The notes under the pieces were generated by a model. It did not search any database. It was not told where the DNA came from and worked only from the letters and a program-made list of their open reading frames with translations. Shown here piece by piece: positions 49,862-58,161 of a stretch of 64,000 bases of DNA (positions are counted from its first letter, which is position 1; the number at the start of each line of letters is the position of its first letter). The stretch covers positions 483,513 to 547,512 of the forward strand of contig NZ_BMRX01000002.1 of the NCBI RefSeq assembly GCF_014648855.1, written 5' to 3'. The translations under genes were made by a program, and so were the position numbers. The DNA comes from Streptomyces parvulus. GTDB lineage: Bacteria; Actinomycetota; Actinomycetes; Streptomycetales; Streptomycetaceae.

Positions 49862-51127
49862 ATGACGAAACCCCTGGCGGGACTGTTCCGGGCACGGCAG
49901 AAGGACGCCGCCGGGCCCGCCCTGTACGCGCGCGGCCTGCGCCTGTGCGGTGAGCACCTCGCCGGGGAGGGCGACGCGTCCGGTGGCCCGCAGGTCCGGC
50001 TCACCCGGGCCATCGGCGCCTTCGCGGCCGCGCTGGACAGCCCGTCGGCCGACCCCTTCGACGCCCTGCTCCAGGTGGGCGAGCGCGCGCTGGAGACGGG
50101 CGGCGAGCGCGGGCTCGGCCTCGCGCTGGGCCTCGCCGAGTCGTCGGCCGCGATCCGGCAGCGCTCCAAGGGCGCCTGGCGGCTGCGCGGCCTCGCGCTC
50201 GACGGACTCGGCCGCGGGGACGAGGCGCTGCCGTGCTACGAGCGCTACGCGACGCTCCTCGGCGATGCCCCGGCCGCGCCCGAGGTCGCCCGCCGGATGG
50301 ACACCCTGCGCCGCCGGCGGGCCTGCCTCGACGAAGCCGTGGCCCTCTTCCCGGAGCGGGGCGCCGGCCTCGCCGCCCTGCTCGCCGGGCCCACCGCGAC
50401 CACCGCGGCCGTCGAGCCCCGGTTCGCCGCCTTCGTACGGGAGCGCCTGGCCGAGCACGGCCCGGGCGACCCCGCCGTGCGGCGCCTGCTGGAGCTGTAC
50501 GGCCGCCACCGGCGCCTGGTCGAGCAGAGCGCCGTACCCGACCCGCTGCTCGGCGGCACCGTCCCGGTCGGCGTCTCCGGCCTGCGGGGCCTGGTCGCGG
50601 GACGGACGGTGTGCGTGGTCTCGAACGCCGGGGACGTCGCCGCCGGCTCCCTGGGCGCCGAGATCGACGCCTACGACCTGGTGGTGCGCTGCGACGGCTA
50701 CCGCCTGCGCGCCGAGGGGACCGGCGAACGCATCGGCCTGCACGCCGTCACCCTGCGGGGCGCCGCCCCCTGGGCCGAGCCCGCCTGGGCGCGTCCCGCC
50801 GGCGTCCGGCTGGTGTTCGGCGACCCGGCCGCCGACTGGCGGCGCGCCGTCCGGACCCGGCTGGTGCCCGGGGCGCAGGAGCACGTCGGCGACGCCTCCC
50901 TGCGCCGGCCGCTCGGCGACCCGGCGCTGCTGGGCGAGGGCGGCTGGGAGGCGGCGACGACCACCGCCTTCACCGTGCTCCGGCTCCTGGACTTCCTGGA
51001 CGCGAGCCCCCGCCTGGACCTGATCGGCTTCACCCTGCCCGGCCGGCTGCGGCCGAGGGAGGCCGAGTGGGTCATGGACCGCGCCACGCACGTGGACGAC
51101 AGCAAGATGAGGATCGCCCTGCGATGA
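49862..51127 (+). CDS. Sialyltransferase-like protein with GT29-type motifs
   Basis: 421 aa from ATG at 49862. Residues about 20-220 are helical and Ala/Leu/Arg-rich with TPR-like periodicity. Residues 249-278 read like the sialyl L motif of animal GT29 enzymes: CVVSNAGDVAAGSLGAEIDA then YDLVVRCDGY. Residues 362-390 (WEAATTTAFTVLRLLDFLDA, LDLIGF) resemble the S motif, and His410 in THVDDSKM the VS-type His. Such proteins use CMP-sialic acid donors, which suits a cluster that makes a CMP-nonulosonate. The next gene overlaps its stop by 4 bp. Motif matching by eye; enzyme activity unproven. Confidence 0.7.
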   Translation: MTKPLAGLFRARQKDAAGPALYARGLRLCGEHLAGEGDASGGPQVRLTRAIGAFAAALDSPSADPFDALLQVGERALETGGERGLGLALGLAESSAAIRQRSKGAWRLRGLALDGLGRGDEALPCYERYATLLGDAPAAPEVARRMDTLRRRRACLDEAVALFPERGAGLAALLAGPTATTAAVEPRFAAFVRERLAEHGPGDPAVRRLLELYGRHRRLVEQSAVPDPLLGGTVPVGVSGLRGLVAGRTVCVVSNAGDVAAGSLGAEIDAYDLVVRCDGYRLRAEGTGERIGLHAVTLRGAAPWAEPAWARPAGVRLVFGDPAADWRRAVRTRLVPGAQEHVGDASLRRPLGDPALLGEGGWEAATTTAFTVLRLLDFLDASPRLDLIGFTLPGRLRPREAEWVMDRATHVDDSKMRIALR

Positions 51128-53340
51128 CCCACCCCACCTCCGCGGACGACCGGAGCACCGTCACCGGCAGACGCCGGATCGCCTTCGCCGTCCACGCCGA
51201 CCGGGAGGGCCTCGACGGCCTCCCCACCCTGATACGCAGCCTGGTGCTGTCCAACCCGGGGGTGTGCGAGGACTTCGTGGTCCTCCATCCCGGACTGGAC
51301 GACGCGGAGTTCGACGCGCTCCGCCCACTGCACCCGCGCCTGGTCATACGCGGCGCGGCGGACCGCGGCGACGCGCTCCGGCTGGAGGGCTACGACACGG
51401 TCGTCGTCCTCGACCCCGGCATGGTCGTCCTGGGCGATCTCGGCGAGCTGCTGCGAATGCGCCACGGGGTGGCCGCGGTGCCGCAGTGGACGGATGCCGG
51501 GCCGGACGGGGAGCGTCGGGAGGTGCGGCCCGAGGGGCTGTTCGTCGTCCAGCGCGCGGACCTGGACGACGCCCTGGCCGCCCGGCTCGCGTCCGGCGGG
51601 ACCGTGGCACCGTACGGCGCCCTGACCCCGCTCGACGCGCGGTACGACTTCCCCGCCCGCCGCCTCCACGACGACCTGCCGGTGCCCGAGGACGTCGTCG
51701 TGCTGCGCTTCGCGGGGCCGCCGGACGCCCCCGGGTACGGCCCCGCGAACGCGGCGCGGCGCCGCTTCGAGCTGGGCGACGAGGAGTTCCGCGCCGCCTA
51801 CCGCGCCCTGCGCGGCCCCAAGCACCCCGACCTGGTGGCGCACTACGCCCCGCCGCTGCTCGCGGCCCGCCCCTCGCTCGACCTGGCCCGCACGGTCGCC
51901 GACGTGTACCGCGGACAGGGCCGCTACGACGAGGCGGTCGAGGTGCTCGCGCCCGTCGTGGCGGACCGCCTGGACGCCCCGCGCTGCCACGAGACCCTGG
52001 GCGTCTGCCTGATGGCGCTGTCCCGCTACGACGAGGCCGAGGCGCACCTGCTGCTGGCGGCCGCCTCGCCCGGCCTCGCGCCGCGCGCCTTCGCGCAGCT
52101 CGCCCGGCTGGCCTGGCTCCTGGGCCGGGAGGCGGACGCGCACGCCTACGCCCGCGAGGGCCTCGCGGCCGACCCCACCGACGCGGGCTGCCACGCCTGG
52201 TACGTCCGCACCCGGGCGCCGGAGCCGGAAGTCACCGCTCCCGAGCCGGACCCCGCCGGACAGCTCGCGCACGTGGCGCTGTTCGCCGAGGGCGACGAGA
52301 ACGCCGGCGACAAGGTGCTGCCCGAGGCCGTGCGCATGTGCTTCGGCGACGACACGGGCCCGCGTCGCTGGTACGCGCAGCCGGTGCACCGGCTGGTGGA
52401 CGAGGCGGCGCTGGAGCGGCTGAACGCGCGCCGCGGGGTGGTCGTGGGCGGCGGCGGGCTCTTCCTCCCGGACACCTCCCCCAACGGCAACAGCCACTGG
52501 CAGTGGAACGTGCCGGACGACGTGCTGGCCCGCGTCACCGCACCGCTGGCGGTGTTCGCGGTGGGCTACAACGTCTTCGACGGCCAGCTCTACCGGCGGC
52601 GCCGGTTCGCCGAGAGCCTGCGGGTCCTCGTGGAGCGGTCGGCGTTCTTCGGGCTGCGCAACCACGGCTCCATCGACCGGGTCCGCGAACTGCTCCCCGC
52701 CTCGCTGCGCGACCGGGTGCGCTACCAGCCCTGCCCGACGACGGTCGCCCGGCACCTGCGCCCGGGCGTCTTCGAGGCGGCCGAGCGCTCGGACACCGTC
52801 CTGGTCAACTGCGCGTACGACCGCGCGGGCCTGCGCTTCGGACACGACTACGGGCACTTCCTGGCCCAGACGGCCCTCGCGCTCGGCGCCCTGCGGGAGC
52901 GGGCGGACGTGCGGTACGCGGCCCACATGCCGGCCGACGAGCGGTTCGTGCACGACCTGCGCCGGGAGCACGGCATCGCCCTGCCCGTCGAGCGGCTCCA
53001 CACGATGTCGAACGACGACGTCCGCGACCTGTACGCCCGGGCCCGGCTGGTGATCGGCATGCGCGGGCACGCCGGCATGATCCCCTTCGGGTGCGGGACC
53101 CCGGTCCTGAGCCTGGTCTCGCATCCGAAGCTGGCCTACTTCCTGTCCGACATCGGGCGCCCGGAGTGGGGACTGTCCGTGCACGACCGGGAGCTGGGCC
53201 CGCGCCTGGCGGAGCGGGCGGCCGCGGTGCTCGACGACCACGCGGCGGCGGTCGCCGACGTGCACGGCGCGCAGGAATTCCTGTGGAAGACGACGCAGTC
53301 GAACCTCCAGGAACTGCGCGGCGTCTTCGGTCTCGCCTGA
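51124..53340 (+). CDS. Three-domain protein: GT8-like, TPR and polysaccharide pyruvyltransferase
   Basis: 738 aa. Residues about 18-200 look like a GT8 fold (AFAVHADREGLDGLPTLIRS, LEGYDTVVVLDPGMVVLGDL), but the D-x-D metal motif reads DPGM, so this part may be inactive. Residues about 250-360 are two or three TPR-like repeats (YRGQGRYDEAVEVLAPVV, LSRYDEAEAHLLLAAA). Residues about 380-738 are a CsaB/WcaK pyruvyltransferase domain: EGDENAGDKVLPEAVR, VVVGGGGLFLPDTS, VGYNVFDG, FFGLRNHGSIDRVREL, LVIGMRGHAGMIPFGCGTPVLSL. It may add ketal pyruvate to a wall sugar. Coupled by ATGA overlap to the GT29-like gene. Confidence 0.78.
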   Translation: MTHPTSADDRSTVTGRRRIAFAVHADREGLDGLPTLIRSLVLSNPGVCEDFVVLHPGLDDAEFDALRPLHPRLVIRGAADRGDALRLEGYDTVVVLDPGMVVLGDLGELLRMRHGVAAVPQWTDAGPDGERREVRPEGLFVVQRADLDDALAARLASGGTVAPYGALTPLDARYDFPARRLHDDLPVPEDVVVLRFAGPPDAPGYGPANAARRRFELGDEEFRAAYRALRGPKHPDLVAHYAPPLLAARPSLDLARTVADVYRGQGRYDEAVEVLAPVVADRLDAPRCHETLGVCLMALSRYDEAEAHLLLAAASPGLAPRAFAQLARLAWLLGREADAHAYAREGLAADPTDAGCHAWYVRTRAPEPEVTAPEPDPAGQLAHVALFAEGDENAGDKVLPEAVRMCFGDDTGPRRWYAQPVHRLVDEAALERLNARRGVVVGGGGLFLPDTSPNGNSHWQWNVPDDVLARVTAPLAVFAVGYNVFDGQLYRRRRFAESLRVLVERSAFFGLRNHGSIDRVRELLPASLRDRVRYQPCPTTVARHLRPGVFEAAERSDTVLVNCAYDRAGLRFGHDYGHFLAQTALALGALRERADVRYAAHMPADERFVHDLRREHGIALPVERLHTMSNDDVRDLYARARLVIGMRGHAGMIPFGCGTPVLSLVSHPKLAYFLSDIGRPEWGLSVHDRELGPRLAERAAAVLDDHAAAVADVHGAQEFLWKTTQSNLQELRGVFGLA

Positions 53341-53363
53341 ATCACCAAGAATTCACTTCCACC

Positions 53364-53382
53364 GCGAACGGAGTTCGCTTTT
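53364..53382 (+). terminator. Intrinsic terminator with U-tract
   Basis: GCGAAC-GGA-GTTCGC followed by TTTT, 23 bp after the pyruvyltransferase stop. A stem with a U-run is uncommon at this G+C and marks a transcript end before the second GT2 pair. Confidence 0.75.
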
Positions 53383-53463
53383 CCGCGCCCGAGTGGACAC
53401 CGGCGGCTTCGGGCGCGTCGTTAGCCTGTTCCAATCCCCGACCTTCGAGCGTGAGAGGCCCGC

Positions 53464-54429
53464 GTGCCGAAACTGTCCGTCGTCGTCCCCATGCACAATG
53501 TGGAGATCTTCGCCGAGAGCACTCTGAGAAGTCTCGCCAACAACGCGGACCCGGACTTCGAGTTCCTGCTCGTCGACGACTGCTCCACGGACGCCACGTC
53601 ATGGATGGTCGACCGCTGGGCGGAGAGACGCTCCGACACCCGGGTGATCCGGCACGAGACCAACCGCGGCATAGCGCAGGCCCGCAACAGCGGCATCGAC
53701 GCGGCCCGCGGCGAGTACGTCACCTTCCTCGACGGCGACGACTGGTACGGGCCCGGCTACCTGAGCGAACTCGTGCGCGAAATCGACGCGTTGGGCTGCG
53801 ACTTCGCCCGCACCGACCATGTGCAGGCCACCGGCACCGAGCGGGTGATCAAGCGGCCGCCGGCGCCGGTGCGCAACACCGTGATGGATCCGCGCGACGG
53901 CATCGCGCCGCCGCACGTGGAGACGATGGTCGACTACCCCTTCGTCTGGGCGGGGATCTACCGCCGGCACCTCTTCGACGACGGCGCCATGCGCTTCGCG
54001 ACCGAACTGCGCACCGCCGAGGACCGCCTGTGGATCTGGCGCCTGCACCTGAAGGCCCGCTCCTACGCGTCCCTCGGGCTGCACGGCGTCTTCTACCGGC
54101 GCGGCGTCGCCACCTCGCTCACCCAGATCAAGGACTCCCGGCAGCTGGACTTCATCCCGGCCTACGACATGCTCCTCGCGGACCTGCTCGCGGACCCGGA
54201 GGCCGAGCGCTTCCTGCCGAAGGCCGTGCGGACGTACTGCGCCATGATCGCCTTCCATCTCGGCAAGGTGGACGAGTACGAGTCCGCGGCGGCGCAGCGG
54301 CTGCGCCGGGAGGCGCGGGACGCGCTGCACCGCATGCCCCAGCACGTGCTGGAGGAGACCCTCCGAAACATCGACAGGACTCGCGGCAGGCTGCTCGGAC
54401 GCCTGCGTGACGGGCGGAAGGCTGCCTGA
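53464..54429 (+). CDS. Family 2 glycosyltransferase (copy B)
   Basis: 321 aa from GTG at 53464 with GAGAGG at 53453-53458. Same motifs as copy A: LSVVVPMHNVEIFAESTLRSL, LVDDCSTDATSWMV, ARNSGIDAARGEYVTFLDGDDW, TDHVQATG, WAGIYRRHLFD, RTAEDRLWIWRL, FYRRGVATSLTQIKDSRQLD. Preceded by its own terminator-separated leader, so it is transcribed apart from the GT29-like pair. Acceptor specificity may differ from copy A: the N-terminal helix after the first motif and the C-terminal 60 residues diverge. Confidence 0.88.
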   Translation: MPKLSVVVPMHNVEIFAESTLRSLANNADPDFEFLLVDDCSTDATSWMVDRWAERRSDTRVIRHETNRGIAQARNSGIDAARGEYVTFLDGDDWYGPGYLSELVREIDALGCDFARTDHVQATGTERVIKRPPAPVRNTVMDPRDGIAPPHVETMVDYPFVWAGIYRRHLFDDGAMRFATELRTAEDRLWIWRLHLKARSYASLGLHGVFYRRGVATSLTQIKDSRQLDFIPAYDMLLADLLADPEAERFLPKAVRTYCAMIAFHLGKVDEYESAAAQRLRREARDALHRMPQHVLEETLRNIDRTRGRLLGRLRDGRKAA

Positions 54430-54432
54430 CCC

Positions 54433-55806
54433 ATGCCCCACACGACCTCCACGCCCCACCGGACCCAGATATTCCAGGTCTCCACCCTGTACGGGGCGGC
54501 CACTCTCGCCGCGGCACTCGACGCGGGCCTGTTCGGACCGCGCGACGAGGCCCGGCGCGTGCTGCTGGTCTCGAACAACGCCGCGATACCGGAGACCGCG
54601 CTGCGCCTGGACGAGATGCACGGGTACGGGCGAATAACCGGCCGCTTCGACTCGGTCGTCAGCTGGAACGAGGCGATCCGCCCGCACCACCCCAGCGCCT
54701 GGGGCCCGCGCGGCAACGACACGACCCTGTGGCAGAAGGCCTTCCGGCTCGCCTGGGGCATCGGCGAGCGCGACCAGGTCGAGCTGGCGGTCGAGTCGAT
54801 CCAGGTCAACCCGGCCCGCGCGCTGGCGGCGATCTTCTCCGAGAGCAGCGTCCACGTGTACGCGGACGGCCTGATGAGCTACGGCCCGACCCGCGAGAAG
54901 CTGCCGCTGACCCTCGCGAGCCGCGTCCGGCGCCTGCTCCACCTGGACCTGGTCCCGGGCCTGCGGCCGCTGCTGCTGTCCGAGTACGGCGTCGAGCCCG
55001 AGATCGTCCCCGACGAGGCGTTCCGCGCGGTGCTCGACGAGATCTCCCGGGACGCGGCCGACGACCCCGAACTCGCCCCCGTGATCCGAGAGAAGCCAAC
55101 CGCGGTGCTGCTCGGCCAGTACCTGGCGGCGATCAACATCCTCACCGCGCGCGAGGAGGAGGACCTCCACGTGCGGATGCTCACCGGGGCCGCGCGGGCC
55201 GGCCACCGCTCCGTCGTCTTCAAGCCCCACCCGACGGCCCCGGCCGGCTACACGGCGGCCCTGAGCAAGGCGGCGGCGGACGCGGGCGTACGGCTGACCG
55301 TGCTGGACGCGCCGCTGCTGGCCGAGACGCTGTACGACCACTGCGCGCCCGAACTCGTCGTCGGCTGCTTCTCGACGGCGATGGTGACCGCCTCCGCCTA
55401 CTACGACGTGCCGGTCGCCCGGCTGGGGACGGCGCTGGTGATGGAGCGGCTCAAGCCGTACCCGAACAGCAACCGCGTGCCGCTGGCCGTCGTCGACCAC
55501 CTGGTGCCCGACCTGGAGCGCGGCGGGGAGCCCGCCCGCATCGGCGCGGCACCCGAGTCGCTCTCCCCGCTGGTGCGGGCGATCGGCTTCTGCATGCAGC
55601 CCAAGACGTACGCGGAGCTGCGCGAGCCCACCGAGGCCTGGCTCCGCGCCCATCTGGCCGGCAGCCCCGCCTACTACTTCCCCGAGCTGCGGCTGACCGA
55701 GCTGGGACTGCCCGGCAGCCGGCCGCAGCTGCGGGCGAAGCTCCAGGTGCGGCGGGCCCGGCGCGTGGTGCGCCGGGCGGTGCGGCGCGGCGCCGGCCGG
55801 AAGTGA
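54433..55806 (+). CDS. Polysialyltransferase-family glycosyltransferase (copy B)
   Basis: 457 aa from ATG at 54433, 3 bp after copy B of the GT2 gene. Same framework as copy A: IFQVSTLYGAATLAAALDAG, LLVSNNAAIPETALRLDEM, VSWNEAIRPHHPSAWG, LAVESIQVNPARA, VYADGLMSYGPTREKLPL, LHLDLVPGLRPLLL, VVFKPHPTAPAGY, VGCFSTAMVTASAYYD. Copy B keeps the canonical K-P-H-P while copy A has K-S-H-P. The basic C-terminal tail (VRRARRVVRRAVRRGAGRK) may bind the membrane. Confidence 0.8.
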   Translation: MPHTTSTPHRTQIFQVSTLYGAATLAAALDAGLFGPRDEARRVLLVSNNAAIPETALRLDEMHGYGRITGRFDSVVSWNEAIRPHHPSAWGPRGNDTTLWQKAFRLAWGIGERDQVELAVESIQVNPARALAAIFSESSVHVYADGLMSYGPTREKLPLTLASRVRRLLHLDLVPGLRPLLLSEYGVEPEIVPDEAFRAVLDEISRDAADDPELAPVIREKPTAVLLGQYLAAINILTAREEEDLHVRMLTGAARAGHRSVVFKPHPTAPAGYTAALSKAAADAGVRLTVLDAPLLAETLYDHCAPELVVGCFSTAMVTASAYYDVPVARLGTALVMERLKPYPNSNRVPLAVVDHLVPDLERGGEPARIGAAPESLSPLVRAIGFCMQPKTYAELREPTEAWLRAHLAGSPAYYFPELRLTELGLPGSRPQLRAKLQVRRARRVVRRAVRRGAGRK

Positions 55807-55849
55807 CCCCGGCGGGGCCGCGTCCGGCGACGGCGCGCGGCCCCGCCGC

Positions 55850-56839
55850 TCAGCCCAGCCAGCGGCCCAGCCTCAGCCGCGTCCACAGCAGGGCGGCGGC
55901 GAAGGACAGCACGACCGTCGCCACCGTCAGCCCGGCGAGCCCGCCCACCGCGCCGGCCCAGCCCGCGTCCGCGGAGACGACGCGCGGGGCGAGCGCCTCC
56001 AGGAAGACCAGGTGGACCAGGTAGGCCCCGAAGGAGGCCCCGGCGAGCCGGGTGAGGAGCGGCCGGAACCGCTCGGGCACCGTGATCCGGTTCAGGGCCG
56101 TCAGCAGGGTGCCCGCCAGCAGCGCCACCACGAGCGAGGCGTACGGGCTCGGGAAGTGCACCCGGTGCTCGTAGACGGCGACCGCGGCCCACGCGCACAG
56201 CCCGGCGGCCAGCCACAGCAGCCGTCGCCCGCGGCCGGTGACGGCGGAGCCCGGCAGCGAGAGCAGCACGGCCCCGGCGACGGCGTACGCGATCTGGTAG
56301 ACGCCGAACTGCCAGGCGAACGGCGGGACTTGGATGTCCAGAAGGCGTCCGAGGTCGCCGAGTGCGGTCGGCGCGAGGGCGAGCGCCAGCAGCGCCGCGC
56401 CCGCGCCCCAGGGGCGTTTGCCCGCCCGGACCAGGACGGCCACCGACAGCAGCAGGATGACGGGGACGTAGGCGTACAGGTACCAGAGGTGGAAGGCGGG
56501 CCGGACGGAGCCGAACACCGCGTCCACGGCGAGGTCGCGCACCGGGTCGGTGTGGGCGTCCCGCACCCGGTCCCACAGGAGGTACACGACGGTCCACACG
56601 GCCATCGGCACGACGATGCGGATCAGCCGTTTGCGGAGCTGGCCGCCGTCGCGGGGCGGCGCGCCGCTCAACACGACCCACCCGGCGATGGCGAAGAACA
56701 GCGGCACGGCGCAGCGGCTCAGCGCGTCCCCGGTGAGGGCGGTCCAGTAGACGGGCCCGCCACCCTCGGGGGTGCGGTCCACGGCCTTCATGAGTTCGCC
56801 CGCGGCGTGGCAGACGATGACCCCGACCGAGGCGAGCAC
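55850..56839 (-). CDS. Membrane acyltransferase (acyltransferase 3 family), start uncertain
   Basis: 329 aa if begun at GTG 56839. About ten membrane helices. The family normally opens with D-x-LR followed by the first helix; here those residues (RYDIDLLR) are encoded just upstream of the GTG in the same frame, and no ATG, GTG or TTG exists in that frame before a stop at 56965-56963. A GTG at 56966 with a GGGAG site is in another frame. Either a rare start (ATC at 56956) is used or one base is extra near 56957. VSADAGWAG and PLFFAIAGWVVLSG, AFHLWYLYAY and AYLVHLVFLEALAP are typical. Likely O-acylates a wall sugar. Confidence 0.75.
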   Translation of the reverse strand: MLASVGVIVCHAAGELMKAVDRTPEGGGPVYWTALTGDALSRCAVPLFFAIAGWVVLSGAPPRDGGQLRKRLIRIVVPMAVWTVVYLLWDRVRDAHTDPVRDLAVDAVFGSVRPAFHLWYLYAYVPVILLLSVAVLVRAGKRPWGAGAALLALALAPTALGDLGRLLDIQVPPFAWQFGVYQIAYAVAGAVLLSLPGSAVTGRGRRLLWLAAGLCAWAAVAVYEHRVHFPSPYASLVVALLAGTLLTALNRITVPERFRPLLTRLAGASFGAYLVHLVFLEALAPRVVSADAGWAGAVGGLAGLTVATVVLSFAAALLWTRLRLGRWLG

Positions 56840-57239
56840 ACGGAGGAGGTCGATGTCGTACCGGTGCTCCCCGCGGACGCGCGGGGGCGGTGCCCCGGCT
56901 GCGGCGGGGGCGGGGGGCCGTGTGGAGTCGGCGGCGGTCAGGGGCTCGGCGGCGATGGGTGGTCACTCCCGGATAGGACGCGCGGGGACATCGGTGCAGG
57001 CTATGAGCGCGCCGTGAGCGCCGGGAAGCCGTGCCGGATGAACATCGGCCACCTGCGGGTGACCTTCCGGTGAACGCCGGGAGACGTCATCTCCAGGCCG
57101 CCCGGAGTTCCGCGAAAGTTCGCCCGGCGGCCCGTTCGCGGGGCGCGCTTCCGGCCGGTGACCTCCCTAGTCTGGCCCCACCCCACAGGCGTTCCCCGTA
57201 CCCACATGCACCTCCCTGACGGATCGAGGTCGTTGGCCC

Positions 57240-58121
57240 ATGAACAGCCGTTCCCTGCTCCGCACTCCGGTCTCCCGGCGCCTGCTGCGCCCCGTGGCCG
57301 ACCTGATCGACCAGCGCATCGACCGGCGCGTGCGCACGGCGCTCCGGGAGGCCACACCGCACCGGCTCACCTGCGAGCTGCTCGGCGCGGACGGCCGGGG
57401 CCTGTCCCGGGTACTGGCCGAGGGACCGCTGAAGCGGCTGCTCACCGAGGTCGAGGCACTGTCCGGCGACCGCGCCGCCGCCACCCGCAACGTGACGACC
57501 GCCTACCGTCTCCTGATCGCGCTGGAGTCCCTCGGCGTGGGCCGGATCGCGGGCGGCACCATGAACATCTGCGGCAAGCTCGCCACGGTCCCGCTGCTGG
57601 GTCCGCCGAACGACGAGGTGCTGGAGATAGGCACGCTCTACGGCATGTTCTCCACCGGCCTGGTCCGGATGCTGGAGCGCGACGGCCGCAGCCCGAGCCT
57701 GACCATCGTCGACCCGTTCGCCGGGGTGCAGCTCCAGCCCGGCACCACCGTGCGCCCCGACCCGACGGGCACCCCGGTCGACGAGCACGCCGTGCGCACC
57801 AACCTCGCCCTCGCCGGCCGGGCCGGGGCCGACGCCCGCATCCGGCGCGGCTACTCCGAGGACCCCGAGACCCGGGCGGCCGTCTCGGACCGCGCCTACG
57901 GCGTGGTCGTCGTCGACGGCGACCACTCGGCGAAGGGGGTCCGCCGGGACCTCCAGTGGGCCGAGGAGATCGTCGCCCCCGGCGGGATCGTCGTCCTGGA
58001 CGACTACGGCGACCCGAGCTGGCCGGGCATCAAGGAGGCCCTGGACGACCACCTGGCGGACGGCACCCGTTTCACCTACCTGGGCAAGGCGGCCCACTCC
58101 GCCTTCCTGCGGGCGTCCTGA
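57240..58121 (+). CDS. Class I SAM-dependent methyltransferase (sugar/hydroxyl type)
   Basis: 293 aa. An 85-residue helical lead, then a Rossmann methyltransferase: VLEIGTLYGMFSTGLVRML (motif I), LTIVDPFAG, YGVVVVDGDHSAKGVRRDLQ, WAEEIVAPGGIVVLDDYGDPSWPG. The DGDH and DDY motifs match metal-dependent methyltransferases of the macrocin/cephalosporin-hydroxylase-related type (methyltransferase family 24). In this cluster it may methylate a wall-polymer sugar. A TAGTCT at 57168-57173 may be the -10 of its promoter. Confidence 0.82.
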   Translation: MNSRSLLRTPVSRRLLRPVADLIDQRIDRRVRTALREATPHRLTCELLGADGRGLSRVLAEGPLKRLLTEVEALSGDRAAATRNVTTAYRLLIALESLGVGRIAGGTMNICGKLATVPLLGPPNDEVLEIGTLYGMFSTGLVRMLERDGRSPSLTIVDPFAGVQLQPGTTVRPDPTGTPVDEHAVRTNLALAGRAGADARIRRGYSEDPETRAAVSDRAYGVVVVDGDHSAKGVRRDLQWAEEIVAPGGIVVLDDYGDPSWPGIKEALDDHLADGTRFTYLGKAAHSAFLRAS

Positions 58122-58161
58122 GCACCGACGAACGAACGGCACGGCCGGGGAAGCGGGAGCA

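Noticed and set aside
49408..49953. Plus-strand open frame across the repeat-rich gap before the GT29-like gene
   Set aside because: Pro/Arg/Ala/Gly only, no ribosome binding site, overlaps the true start of the next gene in another frame and is made mainly of the direct repeats.
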